A stretch of DNA of 51,979 nt from Bacteroidales bacterium (lineage in GTDB: Bacteria > Bacteroidota > Bacteroidia > Bacteroidales > UBA932), in the NCBI GenBank assembly GCA_029007435.1, contig JAQXHU010000110.1:1-51979 (forward strand). Direction: 5' to 3'. Under the pieces are notes generated by a model. It had not been told where the DNA came from. It was given only the letters and a program-made list of their open reading frames with translations, and made no database searches. Below, piece by piece: positions 29,828-37,768 of the stretch. A program made the translations under genes and the position numbers. The stretch's first letter is position 1. The number at the start of each line of letters is the position of its first letter.

Positions 29828-31558
29828 TTATTTTTCACCGTACCACTCTGTCTCCGAGAGCATTATCTGGTCAATTCCCTTTCCCGGAGGAATCATCGGC
29901 ATCACATTGCTCTCCTCTTTCACGTGGACGTCGAGAATGAAAGCGCTGTCATCCGAGAACATTTCCCTGACCGCATCCTCGAGATCCTCACGGCGTTCAA
30001 CGACTCTTGACTTGATTCCGTATGCGGCAGCAATCATCATATAGTCAGGATTCAGCATACGCGTATATGAATATCTCCTGCCGAAGAAAAGTTCCTGCCA
30101 CTGACGGACATTGCCAAGCCAGTTATTGTTCAGTATCACCATCTTGACCCCGGTTCCTTCCTGCATCACAGTGCCGAATTCCTCAATTGTCATCTGGATT
30201 CCGCCGTCTCCGGCAAACAGGCATACAGGTCTGTCCGGGGCACCGATTTTGGCACCTATCGCCGCCGGAATGCCGAATCCCATTGTTCCGAGTCCGCCGG
30301 ACGTTATGAAGCTGCGGGTGTCTCTGAATCTGGAATATCTGGCCGCAATCATCTGGTTCTGGCCGACATCCGTCACCACGACAGCTCTTGAGCCGGTGAC
30401 ACGGGCCACCGCGTCAACCACTTCGCCCATCTTGATTTCGCCTGAACCTGGATTGAGCTCTTTTTCTATGACCCTGCTGCGCTCCACCTCCCTGCATTCC
30501 GCAAAGCTGGCGGTCCATCCGCTTCTGTCCTTCCTGTGAATCCTCGCCGTCAACGACTCAAGCACTTTCCGCGCGTCACCGTTCAGGCCAATCTCCACAG
30601 GAATGATTTTGCCAATTTCCGAGGCGTCTATGTCAATATGAATCACTTTCGCCTGTCTGGCATAAGTGGAGACCGTACCGGTAACCCTGTCGTCAAACCT
30701 CATTCCTGCAGCTATGAGAACGTCACATTCATTGGTCTTGATGTTTGGAGCCACATTGCCGTGCATCCCGATCATTCCTTCGTAAAGACTGAAACCGGTA
30801 GGCAGGGCTCCTAAGCCGAGAAGTGTGGATGCGGCCGGGATGCCGCCTTTCTCAAGGAAAGCCCGCAATGCATCTTCGGCATTGCCGAGAATAACTCCCT
30901 GGCCGAAGACCACAAACGGTCTTTCAGCATTGTCGATGATGGACGCCGCCTTGTCGAGAAGTTCTTCAGGCACCTGTTTCTCAGGCACATAGCTTCTGAT
31001 GAAATCGCATTTGCTGAACTTGAATTCCGCAAGGCCGTTCTGGGCGTCTTTTGTGAAATCGAGGACAACAGGACCGGGACGCCCGGTGGATGCGATATAG
31101 AAAGCCTTCGCCACAGCGCCGGGAACGTCTTCAGCACGGCGTATCTGGCAGTTCCACTTGGTGATAGGGCCTGTCAGGCCGATAATGTCCGCTTCCTGGA
31201 AGGCATCGGTGCCGAGAGCGCTGGAGGCCACCTGTCCTGTAATCACAACCACCGGAGTGGAATCTGTCATCGCATCGGCCACACCGGTGATGACATTGGT
31301 GGCGCCGGGACCGGATGTGACAATCACCACTCCCGGACGGCCGGTCACCCTGGCATAGCCCTGGGCTGCGTGAATGGCGCCCTGCTCGTGGCGCACGAGG
31401 ATGTGCCTGAGCCTGTCAGTATAAGCATAAAGTTTGTCATAAACCGGCATTATCTGTCCGCCGGGATATCCGAAAACAGTATCGACTCCTTCCTCTACAA
31501 GTGACCTCAGAAGTGCTTCCGATCCGGTGATCAGCTGTGATGTTTCTTCAGTTTTCAT
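29828..31558 (-). CDS. ilvB: Acetolactate synthase large (catalytic) subunit
   Basis: A thiamine-diphosphate enzyme of 576 residues that condenses pyruvate with pyruvate or 2-ketobutyrate. Glu58 (RHEQGAIHAAQGYAR) activates ThDP; GGQIMPVYD, TSGPGATN and the ThDP/Mg motif beginning GDGGIQM and running to NNNWLG are all present. I chose the ATG for MKTEETSQLI; an 11-codon upstream extension has a poor start. A hairpin lies in the 67-base gap between it and ilvD. Confidence 0.97.
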   Translation of the reverse strand: MKTEETSQLITGSEALLRSLVEEGVDTVFGYPGGQIMPVYDKLYAYTDRLRHILVRHEQGAIHAAQGYARVTGRPGVVIVTSGPGATNVITGVADAMTDSTPVVVITGQVASSALGTDAFQEADIIGLTGPITKWNCQIRRAEDVPGAVAKAFYIASTGRPGPVVLDFTKDAQNGLAEFKFSKCDFIRSYVPEKQVPEELLDKAASIIDNAERPFVVFGQGVILGNAEDALRAFLEKGGIPAASTLLGLGALPTGFSLYEGMIGMHGNVAPNIKTNECDVLIAAGMRFDDRVTGTVSTYARQAKVIHIDIDASEIGKIIPVEIGLNGDARKVLESLTARIHRKDRSGWTASFAECREVERSRVIEKELNPGSGEIKMGEVVDAVARVTGSRAVVVTDVGQNQMIAARYSRFRDTRSFITSGGLGTMGFGIPAAIGAKIGAPDRPVCLFAGDGGIQMTIEEFGTVMQEGTGVKMVILNNNWLGNVRQWQELFFGRRYSYTRMLNPDYMMIAAAYGIKSRVVERREDLEDAVREMFSDDSAFILDVHVKEESNVMPMIPPGKGIDQIMLSETEWYGEK

Positions 31559-31578
31559 ATCTATTTGTGGCTTACTTA

Positions 31579-31612
31579 TCGGGCAAGACAACCCGCATTG
31601 ATTCCTGCCCGA
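31579..31612. other. Intercistronic hairpin between ilvD and ilvB
   Basis: TCGGGCA (31579-31585) pairs perfectly with TGCCCGA (31606-31612) around 20 bases; an alternative pairing uses ACCCGC in the loop. There is no T-run after it on the minus strand, so it is more likely to affect RNA processing or stability than to terminate. Confidence 0.4.
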
Positions 31613-31625
31613 GGTCCGTTATTAT

Positions 31626-33461
31626 CTAATCTTCAATGATTCTTACCGCTCCCCTGTCAGCCGAGCTGACCATAGCGGCATAGGCTTTCAGGCTTTTGGA
31701 AACTTCCCTTTTCCTGAATGGCGGAGTGAAGGCCCTGGAGCCTCTTGAGTTCTCCTCACGACGTCGCGCTTCCAACTGTGACTCACTGAGTCTCACATTG
31801 ATGCTGCGCGCGGGGATGTCGATGTCAATAATGTCTCCGTCCCTGACCAAGCCTATCTCGCCGCCTGCCGCCGCCTCTGGTGATATGTGGCCTATGCTGA
31901 GTCCGGATGTTCCGCCGCTGAACCTGCCGTCAGTAATGAGGGCGCATTCCCGTCCGAGGTGCATTGATTTGATATAGGAAGTTGGATAAAGCATTTCCTG
32001 CATTCCGGGACCGCCTTTAGGGCCTTCATAAGTGATGACAACCACATCTCCGGATTTCACTTTGCCCCCGAGAATGCCGTCACAGGCAGCTTCCTGCGAG
32101 TCAAATACCTTTGCGGGTCCTGAGAATTTCCAGATAGACTCGTCCACTCCGGCTGTCTTGATGACGCAGCCGTTCTTTGCTATGTTGCCGAACAGGACAC
32201 CGAGTCCGCCGTCTTTCGTGTATGAATGTTCCAAATCCCGGATGCAGCCGTTTTCGCGGTCCGCGTCGAAAGAGTCATAATCATTTGACTGGGAAGCCAT
32301 TTCGGTGCTGAAACGGCCGGCCGGAGCACTTGAGTAAATGCCTTTGGCCTCATCTGTGACGTCAGGGCTGTCTATGCAGTATCTGTCTATTTCCTCGGCG
32401 AGAGTGATTCCGTCCACCCTGACAAGAGAGGTATCCACCAGCCCGCCTTTGGCAAGTTCGTTCATTATGGCCACCACGCCGCCGGCACGGTTAACATCCT
32501 GGACGTGGTATTTCGCAGTGTTCGGGGCGACTTTGCAAAGACAAGGAACCCTGCGTGAAAGTTCGTCTATATCAGACATTTTGAAATCCGCTCCGGCCTC
32601 GTTGGCAACTGCGAGGAGATGCAGGACTGTATTGGTCGAACCGCCCATAGCAATGTCGAGAGCCATCGCATTGAGAAACGCCTGGCGGGTTGCTATTGTC
32701 CTCGGAAGAACGCTCTCGTCTCCATCTTCATAATATCTGTATGCGTTCCTGACAATCAAGCGGGCGGCTTTGCGGAAAAGCTCCTCCCTTCTACGGTGAG
32801 TTGCCACTACCGTCCCGTTGCCGGGCAACGAAAGGCCTATAGCCTCTGTAAGACAATTCATTGAATTGGCGGTGAACATTCCCGAGCAGCATCCGCACCC
32901 GGGGCAGGAACAGCTTTCGATTTCAGCCACCTGGCTGTCCGTCATCGACGGATCGGCGGATTTGACCATAGCATCAATCAGATCCAGTCTCGCATCACCC
33001 ATCACGCCCGCCTCCATCGGTCCTCCTGATACGAAAACAGCCGGAATATTCAGCCTCATAGCTGCGATGAGCATTCCCGGAGTAATTTTGTCACAATTGC
33101 TTATGCATATCATCGCATCGGCCTTGTGGGCGTTGACCATATATTCAACACTGTCGGCTATTATGTCCCTTGATGGAAGCGAATAGAGCATTCCGTCGTG
33201 CCCCATAGCTATCCCGTCATCCACAGCGATAGTGTTGAATTCAGCGGCATAGCAGCCGAGAGCCTCAATTTCCTTTTTCACAATCTGGCCGGTTTCGTGA
33301 AGATGCGTGTGGCCCGGGACAAACTGGGTGAATGAGTTGACAACCGCGATTACAGGACGGCCCATCTGCTCCCTCTTCATTCCGGCCGCGGACCAGAGCG
33401 CCCTCGCACCGGCCATCCTCCTGCCTTCCATCGTGACTGAACTCCTCAAAGCATTTTTCAT
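31626..33461 (-). CDS. ilvD: Dihydroxy-acid dehydratase
   Basis: A 611-residue iron-sulfur dehydratase that makes 2-ketoisovalerate and 2-keto-3-methylvalerate. [12 protein letters not shown] and [20 protein letters not shown] supply cluster cysteines; [28 protein letters not shown] is the conserved C-terminal motif (split here by me as [11 protein letters not shown] then HISPEAA). It is the first structural gene of the branched-chain operon, and its ATG is 41 bases beyond the attenuator terminator, so its expression depends on antitermination. Confidence 0.96.
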   Translation of the reverse strand: MKNALRSSVTMEGRRMAGARALWSAAGMKREQMGRPVIAVVNSFTQFVPGHTHLHETGQIVKKEIEALGCYAAEFNTIAVDDGIAMGHDGMLYSLPSRDIIADSVEYMVNAHKADAMICISNCDKITPGMLIAAMRLNIPAVFVSGGPMEAGVMGDARLDLIDAMVKSADPSMTDSQVAEIESCSCPGCGCCSGMFTANSMNCLTEAIGLSLPGNGTVVATHRRREELFRKAARLIVRNAYRYYEDGDESVLPRTIATRQAFLNAMALDIAMGGSTNTVLHLLAVANEAGADFKMSDIDELSRRVPCLCKVAPNTAKYHVQDVNRAGGVVAIMNELAKGGLVDTSLVRVDGITLAEEIDRYCIDSPDVTDEAKGIYSSAPAGRFSTEMASQSNDYDSFDADRENGCIRDLEHSYTKDGGLGVLFGNIAKNGCVIKTAGVDESIWKFSGPAKVFDSQEAACDGILGGKVKSGDVVVITYEGPKGGPGMQEMLYPTSYIKSMHLGRECALITDGRFSGGTSGLSIGHISPEAAAGGEIGLVRDGDIIDIDIPARSINVRLSESQLEARRREENSRGSRAFTPPFRKREVSKSLKAYAAMVSSADRGAVRIIED

Positions 33462-33502
33462 ATATTACAGTTCGTTTAAATTGTCTTTCCGTTCAAAAAT
33501 CA

Positions 33503-33535
33503 AAGCCCTCCGCGGTTTGTGACCGAGAAGGGCTT
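33503..33535 (-). terminator. Attenuator terminator hairpin of the branched-chain operon
   Basis: On the minus strand AAGCCCT (33529-33535) pairs with AGGGCTT (33503-33509). An inner helix TCTCGG/CCGCGG (one mismatch, one G-U) extends the stem around the loop TCACAAA, and TGATTTTTGA follows as the U-tract. It lies between the leader peptide and ilvD, and its left arm is shared with the antiterminator. Confidence 0.85.
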
Positions 33536-33575
33536 GTAAATTCCATATAAAATTGATTGCATCACCTCCCCGGTC
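33521..33575 (-). promoter_or_regulatory. Antiterminator pairing of the ilv attenuator
   Basis: On the minus strand GACCGGGGAGG (33565-33575, codons 19-22 of the leader) can pair over all 11 positions, two of them G-U, with CCTTCTCGGTC (33521-33531), the left arm of the terminator. The two structures exclude each other. A ribosome stalled in the Ile/Val/Leu run leaves the first segment free and the antiterminator forms. A ribosome reaching the stop codon covers it and the terminator forms. Confidence 0.82.
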
Positions 33576-33630
33576 CGTGTTTTTCAATGACAAGGACTAG
33601 CACGATAATGACGCTAATAATGGACAACAT
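33562..33630 (-). CDS. Branched-chain leader peptide of the ilv-leu attenuator (IlvL-like)
   Basis: A 22-codon reading frame with ATG start and TGA stop. Twelve residues are branched-chain (5 Ile, 4 Val, 3 Leu), nine of them consecutive at positions 7-15 (VIIVLVLVI), followed by the spacer EKH and then GPGR. It begins about 55 bases after the predicted transcription start and ends 26 bases before the terminator hairpin. This is the architecture of classical ribosome-mediated attenuation as in enterobacterial ilvL and leuL; there is no sequence similarity to those peptides, as expected for independent origins. It senses charged tRNA-Ile, -Val and -Leu together, matching an operon that makes all three amino acids. 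It is too short for normal gene calling. Confidence 0.85.
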   Translation of the reverse strand: MLSIISVIIVLVLVIEKHGPGR

Positions 33631-33669
33631 ATTAAAAACTCAATTTTTGAACCATTCGTGTTCTAAAAT

Positions 33670-33688
33670 CGCTTATAATCTGTAAGCG
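33670..33688. repeat. Palindrome at the predicted ilv transcription start (operator candidate)
   Basis: CGCTTA (33670-33675) and TAAGCG (33683-33688) form a perfect six-base inverted repeat with a seven-base centre. It spans about +1 to +17 of the predicted transcript. Its right 14 bases recur in inverted orientation at 33835-33848. Confidence 0.6.
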
Positions 33689-33692
33689 GTTA

Positions 33693-33723
33693 CAAATCTA
33701 AAAAAGTATTTTTCAAAATCAAA
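33693..33723 (-). promoter_or_regulatory. Promoter of the ilv-leu operon
   Basis: On the minus strand TTTG (33720-33723) and TAGATTTG (33693-33700) are separated by exactly 19 bases, a full match to the Bacteroidota housekeeping promoter. Transcription should start near 33686, about 55 bases before the leader peptide ATG. Confidence 0.8.
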
Positions 33724-33834
33724 GCGTTTTGGTATAAAAATTCACTTAAGCCAAGAGACTCAACCAATTGCAAAGTGCAATATTTTAATGATATCGAGAA
33801 TTCTTATTTTCATTTCTATCGATACAACAAAAAA

Positions 33835-33848
33835 CGCTTACAGATTAT
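33835..33848. repeat. Inverted copy of the ilv operator-like sequence
   Basis: CGCTTACAGATTAT is the exact reverse complement of 33675-33688. The 160-base spacing between the copies would suit a regulator that binds both and loops the DNA, though a chance or RNA-level role is not excluded. Confidence 0.5.
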
Positions 33849-33868
33849 CAAAAATCTCCATCTGGCAC

Positions 33869-34372
33869 TTAGAATTTTATAGTGCAGGATTTCTCCGGCA
33901 GTTTAGCCTTGAGATCCGAGACGACTGAAGCGGCTTCTCTATGGCCGAATCCGGCTCTTCGAGGCGCAATGGCAAGCCAGATGGCGGCGACAGCGTCAAC
34001 AGCCACAAGAGCAAGATAAAGGATGCCGAAGTTCTTGAAATAACATCTCAGCAGCCAGAATCCGAGCAGGAAAAGGATGCAATAAACTATGTCTCCCCCA
34101 AAACTGTTTTTCTCACCGGCTTTCACATCAATGCGGTATGTCTTTTCCGGAGAGCCGGATGATTCCTCTTCGTAAATGTCGCAAAGGATGTACCTTGTAC
34201 GGGTGAAGACGGACCAGTCGACAAGTACTCTCCCGCAGCCCAGTCCGCTGATTGTCCTGCCGGCCGACACCGAGTCAAACACAGCTTTCTCGAAGTCCTC
34301 CGGAACAAGTTCCGAAGTGACTATCAATGAATCCACTGTCTTGAGCTCCACGCTCGAATCAAATTCAGCCAT
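33869..34372 (-). CDS. Small membrane protein of unknown function
   Basis: I do not recognise the family. The 167-residue product (start at MAEFDSSVEL) has a polar N-terminal half of about 85 residues with beta-strand character, then two adjacent membrane segments (DIVYCILFLLGFWLLRCYF and the region ILYLALVAVDAVAAIWLAIA), then a short polar tail (REAASVVSDLKAKLPEKS). It lies 30 bases after the ATP-grasp-like gene at the end of the purine operon, so it is probably co-transcribed; no link to purine synthesis can be read from it. Confidence 0.7.
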   Translation of the reverse strand: MAEFDSSVELKTVDSLIVTSELVPEDFEKAVFDSVSAGRTISGLGCGRVLVDWSVFTRTRYILCDIYEEESSGSPEKTYRIDVKAGEKNSFGGDIVYCILFLLGFWLLRCYFKNFGILYLALVAVDAVAAIWLAIAPRRAGFGHREAASVVSDLKAKLPEKSCTIKF

Positions 34373-34402
34373 AATACAAATCAAATGTTAAAGTTCAGCA
34401 AG

Positions 34403-35470
34403 TCACAAATCAGGAAAAACCGCCACGGCATACTGCGATCCCGGAGAAGCCGGCGTAAGTACCGACACCGCATCTTCGAGCCTGCGCATCAGACCTTCAT
34501 AAGAAGGAGAATACTCCACTTTCATAACGAAATGCCCATCCGCCGGAAGGCTGCCGGATTTTCCGCGGCCCGGACACCCGTCTCCGTCCAGATGCCTGTC
34601 AAACAGTCTTCTCGCAAGCAGGCCCATAGTCATCCTCGCATTTATCTCCACGGACGGAGCGAGCAGCGAACCTCCCGCACCATCATCGCAAATGAACATA
34701 TCCACTCCGGCATAGCCGGAATAGCGCCCTGCAAATTCCGCTTCGAGAAACTCCAAAAGCAGCTCTTTCACATTGAGTATCAATGCTTCAGGTATATACT
34801 GCCCTAATCTTTCCAATATCCATCTGTCCGATGCGAGCACATTGCCCCTGTACATTCCGTTCTCATTGAAAAAAAGAGAGAGACCTTCGTAATCAACTTT
34901 GCAGGAAGACAGTCTGAACAGCATCGCAAAATCCTGTCTGAGATGTTCCCTCCTCTCCACTATCACAGAGCCCTGTTTGGAAATCACATTCCGGCACCAT
35001 CCGATATCACTGTCCGACAGCTCGCCTGGCCTGAGCCAGCGCAGACCTTTTCCGCTTCCTGACCAAGGGGCTTTTGCCACGGCATCGCCGAAGCGTTCAA
35101 CCGTTGTCTCAACCTCAGAAATATCCTCAACTATAACCGGAGCGGATGCAGGCAGATACGAACCGAATCCCCGCTCCGACAGTTTCGCTCTAATGAAGTC
35201 ATTGGCTTTCATAGCCATACGTCTGTGGGACAGTTCCCGGATCCGGCCCAGCTCCGCGTCTGTAGGAAGGAGTTCATCAGGAATTCCCCGGCGGAGGAGC
35301 CTGCGTTTCAGGACAGCATCCCAACCCCAGGGAATGATTCCATCTCCGTTCTCAATCCAGGAAGTCAGACCGGAACAGTCCTTTCCGAACTTCAAGGCTG
35401 ACTCCGGCGGCACGAAATTCGGGTCGCCGTTGGCCAGACAGAGGTCGTGTTCAGGATTGAAAACATTCAT
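34403..35470 (-). CDS. ATP-grasp-like protein of unknown function
   Basis: A conserved Bacteroidota protein of 355 residues beginning MNVFNPEHDLCLANGDPNFVPP. AKAPWSGSGKGLRWL resembles the glycine-rich ATP-grasp loop, SVIVERREH fits the nucleotide-hinge strand, and VDMFICDD with PSVEINARMTMG fits the metal-binding strands, so ATP-dependent carboxylate-amine ligation is possible. The substrate is unknown. It follows folD by ten bases. The ATG was preferred over a TTG two codons upstream. Cysteine-rich positions are few and there is no signal peptide, so it is cytosolic. Confidence 0.75.
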   Translation of the reverse strand: MNVFNPEHDLCLANGDPNFVPPESALKFGKDCSGLTSWIENGDGIIPWGWDAVLKRRLLRRGIPDELLPTDAELGRIRELSHRRMAMKANDFIRAKLSERGFGSYLPASAPVIVEDISEVETTVERFGDAVAKAPWSGSGKGLRWLRPGELSDSDIGWCRNVISKQGSVIVERREHLRQDFAMLFRLSSCKVDYEGLSLFFNENGMYRGNVLASDRWILERLGQYIPEALILNVKELLLEFLEAEFAGRYSGYAGVDMFICDDGAGGSLLAPSVEINARMTMGLLARRLFDRHLDGDGCPGRGKSGSLPADGHFVMKVEYSPSYEGLMRRLEDAVSVLTPASPGSQYAVAVFPDL

Positions 35471-35480
35471 CAGCAAAACG

Positions 35481-36341
35481 TCAGGCTTCCTGCATATGCC
35501 TGAGGAAAAGTTCTATGGTGTTTTCCATCAGACAGGTGATAGTCATCGGACCGACTCCTCCCGGAACAGGGGTAATCACCGACGCCAACGGCTCGACAGC
35601 CTGATAGTCAACATCTCCGCAAAGCTTCCCGGTCTCAGGGTCACGGTTCACTCCGACATCGATGACGACTGTTCCAGGGGACACCATATCGGCGGTCACA
35701 AAACGGGGACGGCCAATGGCGACAACGAGAATCTCCGCGGACCTCGTCACTGACGGAAGGTCAACTGTGCGGCTGTGGCAGATTGTGACTGTGGCATTTC
35801 TGTCAAGCAGCAGCTTGGCCACCGGCAGGCCGACAATCTGGCTGCGCCCGATAACGACAGCACGTTTGCCTTTAATCTCGACCCCGGCCTCGTCCAGCAT
35901 CCGGATTATGCCTTTTGGCGTGCAAGGAACGGTGCAAGGCTGTTTCTGCCACAATGCTGCCACATTGAGAGGATGGAATCCGTCAACGTCTTTGTCCTTG
36001 GATATCGCAGCAATGACTTTGTCTTCCGAGATATGGTCCGGAAGAGGCAGCTGGACAAGAATTCCATCCACCGAAGGGTCATTGTTTAGACTGTCAATAA
36101 GGTCAAGGAGTTCTTTCTCGGAGATGTCAGCAGGCTTCAGGATTGTCGTGTTGCGTATTCCCACGACTTCCGACGCCTTGGCCTTGCCTCTCACATAGGA
36201 CTGGCTGGCCGGATCTTCTCCTACAAGAATCACCACAAGGTGCGGCACCCGGCCGTATTTTTCGGGAAATGTGGCCACCTGGGAGGCCATTTCCGCTTTG
36301 AGTTTGATGGAAAGTTCTTTTCCGCTTATTATTCTTGACAT
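35481..36341 (-). CDS. folD: Methylenetetrahydrofolate dehydrogenase/cyclohydrolase
   Basis: A 286-residue bifunctional enzyme that converts 5,10-methylene-THF to 10-formyl-THF. SYVRGKAKASEVVGI carries the catalytic lysine region (Tyr-x-x-x-Lys), DGILVQLPLPDHI and KDVDGFHPLN are signature motifs, GRSQIVGLP binds NADP and the C-terminus has TPVPGGVGPMT. The ATG for MSRIISGKEL matches the family; the open frame upstream is intergenic. It closes the purine operon and supplies the formyl donor for PurH. Confidence 0.96.
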   Translation of the reverse strand: MSRIISGKELSIKLKAEMASQVATFPEKYGRVPHLVVILVGEDPASQSYVRGKAKASEVVGIRNTTILKPADISEKELLDLIDSLNNDPSVDGILVQLPLPDHISEDKVIAAISKDKDVDGFHPLNVAALWQKQPCTVPCTPKGIIRMLDEAGVEIKGKRAVVIGRSQIVGLPVAKLLLDRNATVTICHSRTVDLPSVTRSAEILVVAIGRPRFVTADMVSPGTVVIDVGVNRDPETGKLCGDVDYQAVEPLASVITPVPGGVGPMTITCLMENTIELFLRHMQEA

Positions 36342-36380
36342 TTTTTCAGATTTATGATTTCTCGGGTTCTCACTATGTGT

Positions 36381-36422
36381 TTCGCTCGAATTGACAAAAG
36401 GATTCGCCCGAAATGACAAGGT
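36381..36422. repeat. Two imperfect 20-base direct repeats with a hairpin between purD and folD
   Basis: TTCGCTCGAATTGACAAAAG and TTCGCCCGAAATGACAAGGT follow each other and share most positions. On the minus strand CCCGAAA and TTTCGGG, eight bases apart, form a perfect seven-base stem at 36407-36428. The purD message may end or be processed here. Confidence 0.5.
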
Positions 36423-36451
36423 TTCGGGTCAGCCTTATGACCTGAAAATCA

Positions 36452-37765
36452 TCACAGAGCCCAGTGGCCGATGTCAGTACGGTGGAAGAGGTTGTCGCAG
36501 TCAATGCGGGAGACAGCCTCCAATGCCTTGTCACGGGCCCCGGAAAGTGTCGGGGCTGTTGCCAGAACCATCAGCACACGTCCTCCTGAAGTCACCAGAG
36601 AGCGGCCGGTGCCGTCAAAGTCCTCGTGCCCGTCGCCAAGCTGCGCAAGAGAGGTGCCCATATGGTAAACCTTCACTCCCTCCATAGACTGAACGGCCTT
36701 CACACCCTTGATTTCCACACCTTTGTCATATTTGCCGGGATAGCCTTTGGATGCCAGCACGAAACCGATGAAAGGCTTGGCACTCCACTTGGCCTCCGGA
36801 ATCTGGCGGTGCTCAGCGACAGCAAGGAAAATCTCATAGATATCCGACTCAAGAGCCGGAAGCACAACCTCTGTCTCCGGATCTCCGAAACGGCAGTTGA
36901 ACTCAATGACCTTGATTCCGTCAGGTGTCTTCATCAGGCCTCCGTAGAGAACTCCCCTGAACGGGACGCCCTCTTCCGACATACCTGCGGCGACAGGCTT
37001 CATTATATGTTCAAGCGCATATTCTTTATCTTCCTCCGTAATGAACGGCAGACCTGTGTAGGCTCCCATTCCTCCAGTGTTCGGGCCCTCGTCTCCGTCA
37101 AAAGCGCGCTTGTGGTCCTGGGACAGGACCATCGGCACCACTTCATTGCCGTTGACAAAACAGAGGAGGGAGAATTCAGGTCCGGTCAGAAACTCCTCCA
37201 CGACCACTTTGCCGTGTCCGAACCTGTCATCGAGAAGCATATCCTTCAAGGTCTCCTCAGCCTGCTGGAAATTTTCCGCGATGACAACGCCCTTTCCGGC
37301 GGCAAGTCCGTCATATTTGAGGACCACCGGAAACTTCCCCGCCTTGACGTATGCCAATGCTTCATCGTAAACGGAGAATGTGCGGTAAGCGGCAGTCGGG
37401 ACATTGTGACGGGCCATAAGGGCCTTTGCGAAATCCTTGCTGGACTCAATTACCGCAGCGGCCTTTGTCGGGCCGAAAATCTTCAGTCCACGGGCCTCGA
37501 ATTCGTCAACGATACCTGCTGCAAGAGCCGCCTCAGGGCCGACGACTGTCAAGTCAATGTTCTGGTTTTCAGCGAAATCCGCAAGCTTTTCAACTTCAGT
37601 ATCCTTGACAGGTACACACTCGGCCTGCATTGCTATGCCGGCATTGCCGGGGGCGCAGAAAATCTTGCCGACCCTGGGCGAACGTGAGAGAGCGTCCACA
37701 ATCGCATTCTCTCTTCCGCCCCCGCCCACTACTAAAACCTTGGCTTTGTTTGTATTTATATCCAT
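36452..37765 (-). CDS. purD: Phosphoribosylamine-glycine ligase (GAR synthetase)
   Basis: A 437-residue ATP-grasp enzyme of purine step 2. VLVVGGGGRENAIVDAL is the N-terminal motif and GPEAALAAGIVD follows. KYDGLAAGKGV is the ATP loop, VVEEFLTGPEFSLL the hinge, PNTGGMGAY and FNCRFGDPETEVVLP the metal and substrate motifs. It starts three bases after purH. A 110-base gap with repeats separates it from folD. Confidence 0.97.
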   Translation of the reverse strand: MDINTNKAKVLVVGGGGRENAIVDALSRSPRVGKIFCAPGNAGIAMQAECVPVKDTEVEKLADFAENQNIDLTVVGPEAALAAGIVDEFEARGLKIFGPTKAAAVIESSKDFAKALMARHNVPTAAYRTFSVYDEALAYVKAGKFPVVLKYDGLAAGKGVVIAENFQQAEETLKDMLLDDRFGHGKVVVEEFLTGPEFSLLCFVNGNEVVPMVLSQDHKRAFDGDEGPNTGGMGAYTGLPFITEEDKEYALEHIMKPVAAGMSEEGVPFRGVLYGGLMKTPDGIKVIEFNCRFGDPETEVVLPALESDIYEIFLAVAEHRQIPEAKWSAKPFIGFVLASKGYPGKYDKGVEIKGVKAVQSMEGVKVYHMGTSLAQLGDGHEDFDGTGRSLVTSGGRVLMVLATAPTLSGARDKALEAVSRIDCDNLFHRTDIGHWAL

Positions 37766-37768
37766 ATA

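Larger units (their letters stand above)
33631..33868. other. Upstream regulatory region of the branched-chain operon
   Basis: AT-rich non-coding stretch between the small membrane protein gene and the leader peptide. It holds the ilv promoter, a palindrome at the transcription start and an inverted 14-base copy of it near the membrane protein stop. A small inverted repeat, ATTGCAAAGTGCAAT, lies near 33770. I see no strong terminator for the upstream purine operon, so some read-through into the ilv leader is possible. Confidence 0.6.

Noticed and set aside
36342..36451. CRISPR-like array in the purD-folD gap
   Set aside because: There are only two imperfect 20-base units with almost no spacer, and no cas genes nearby.
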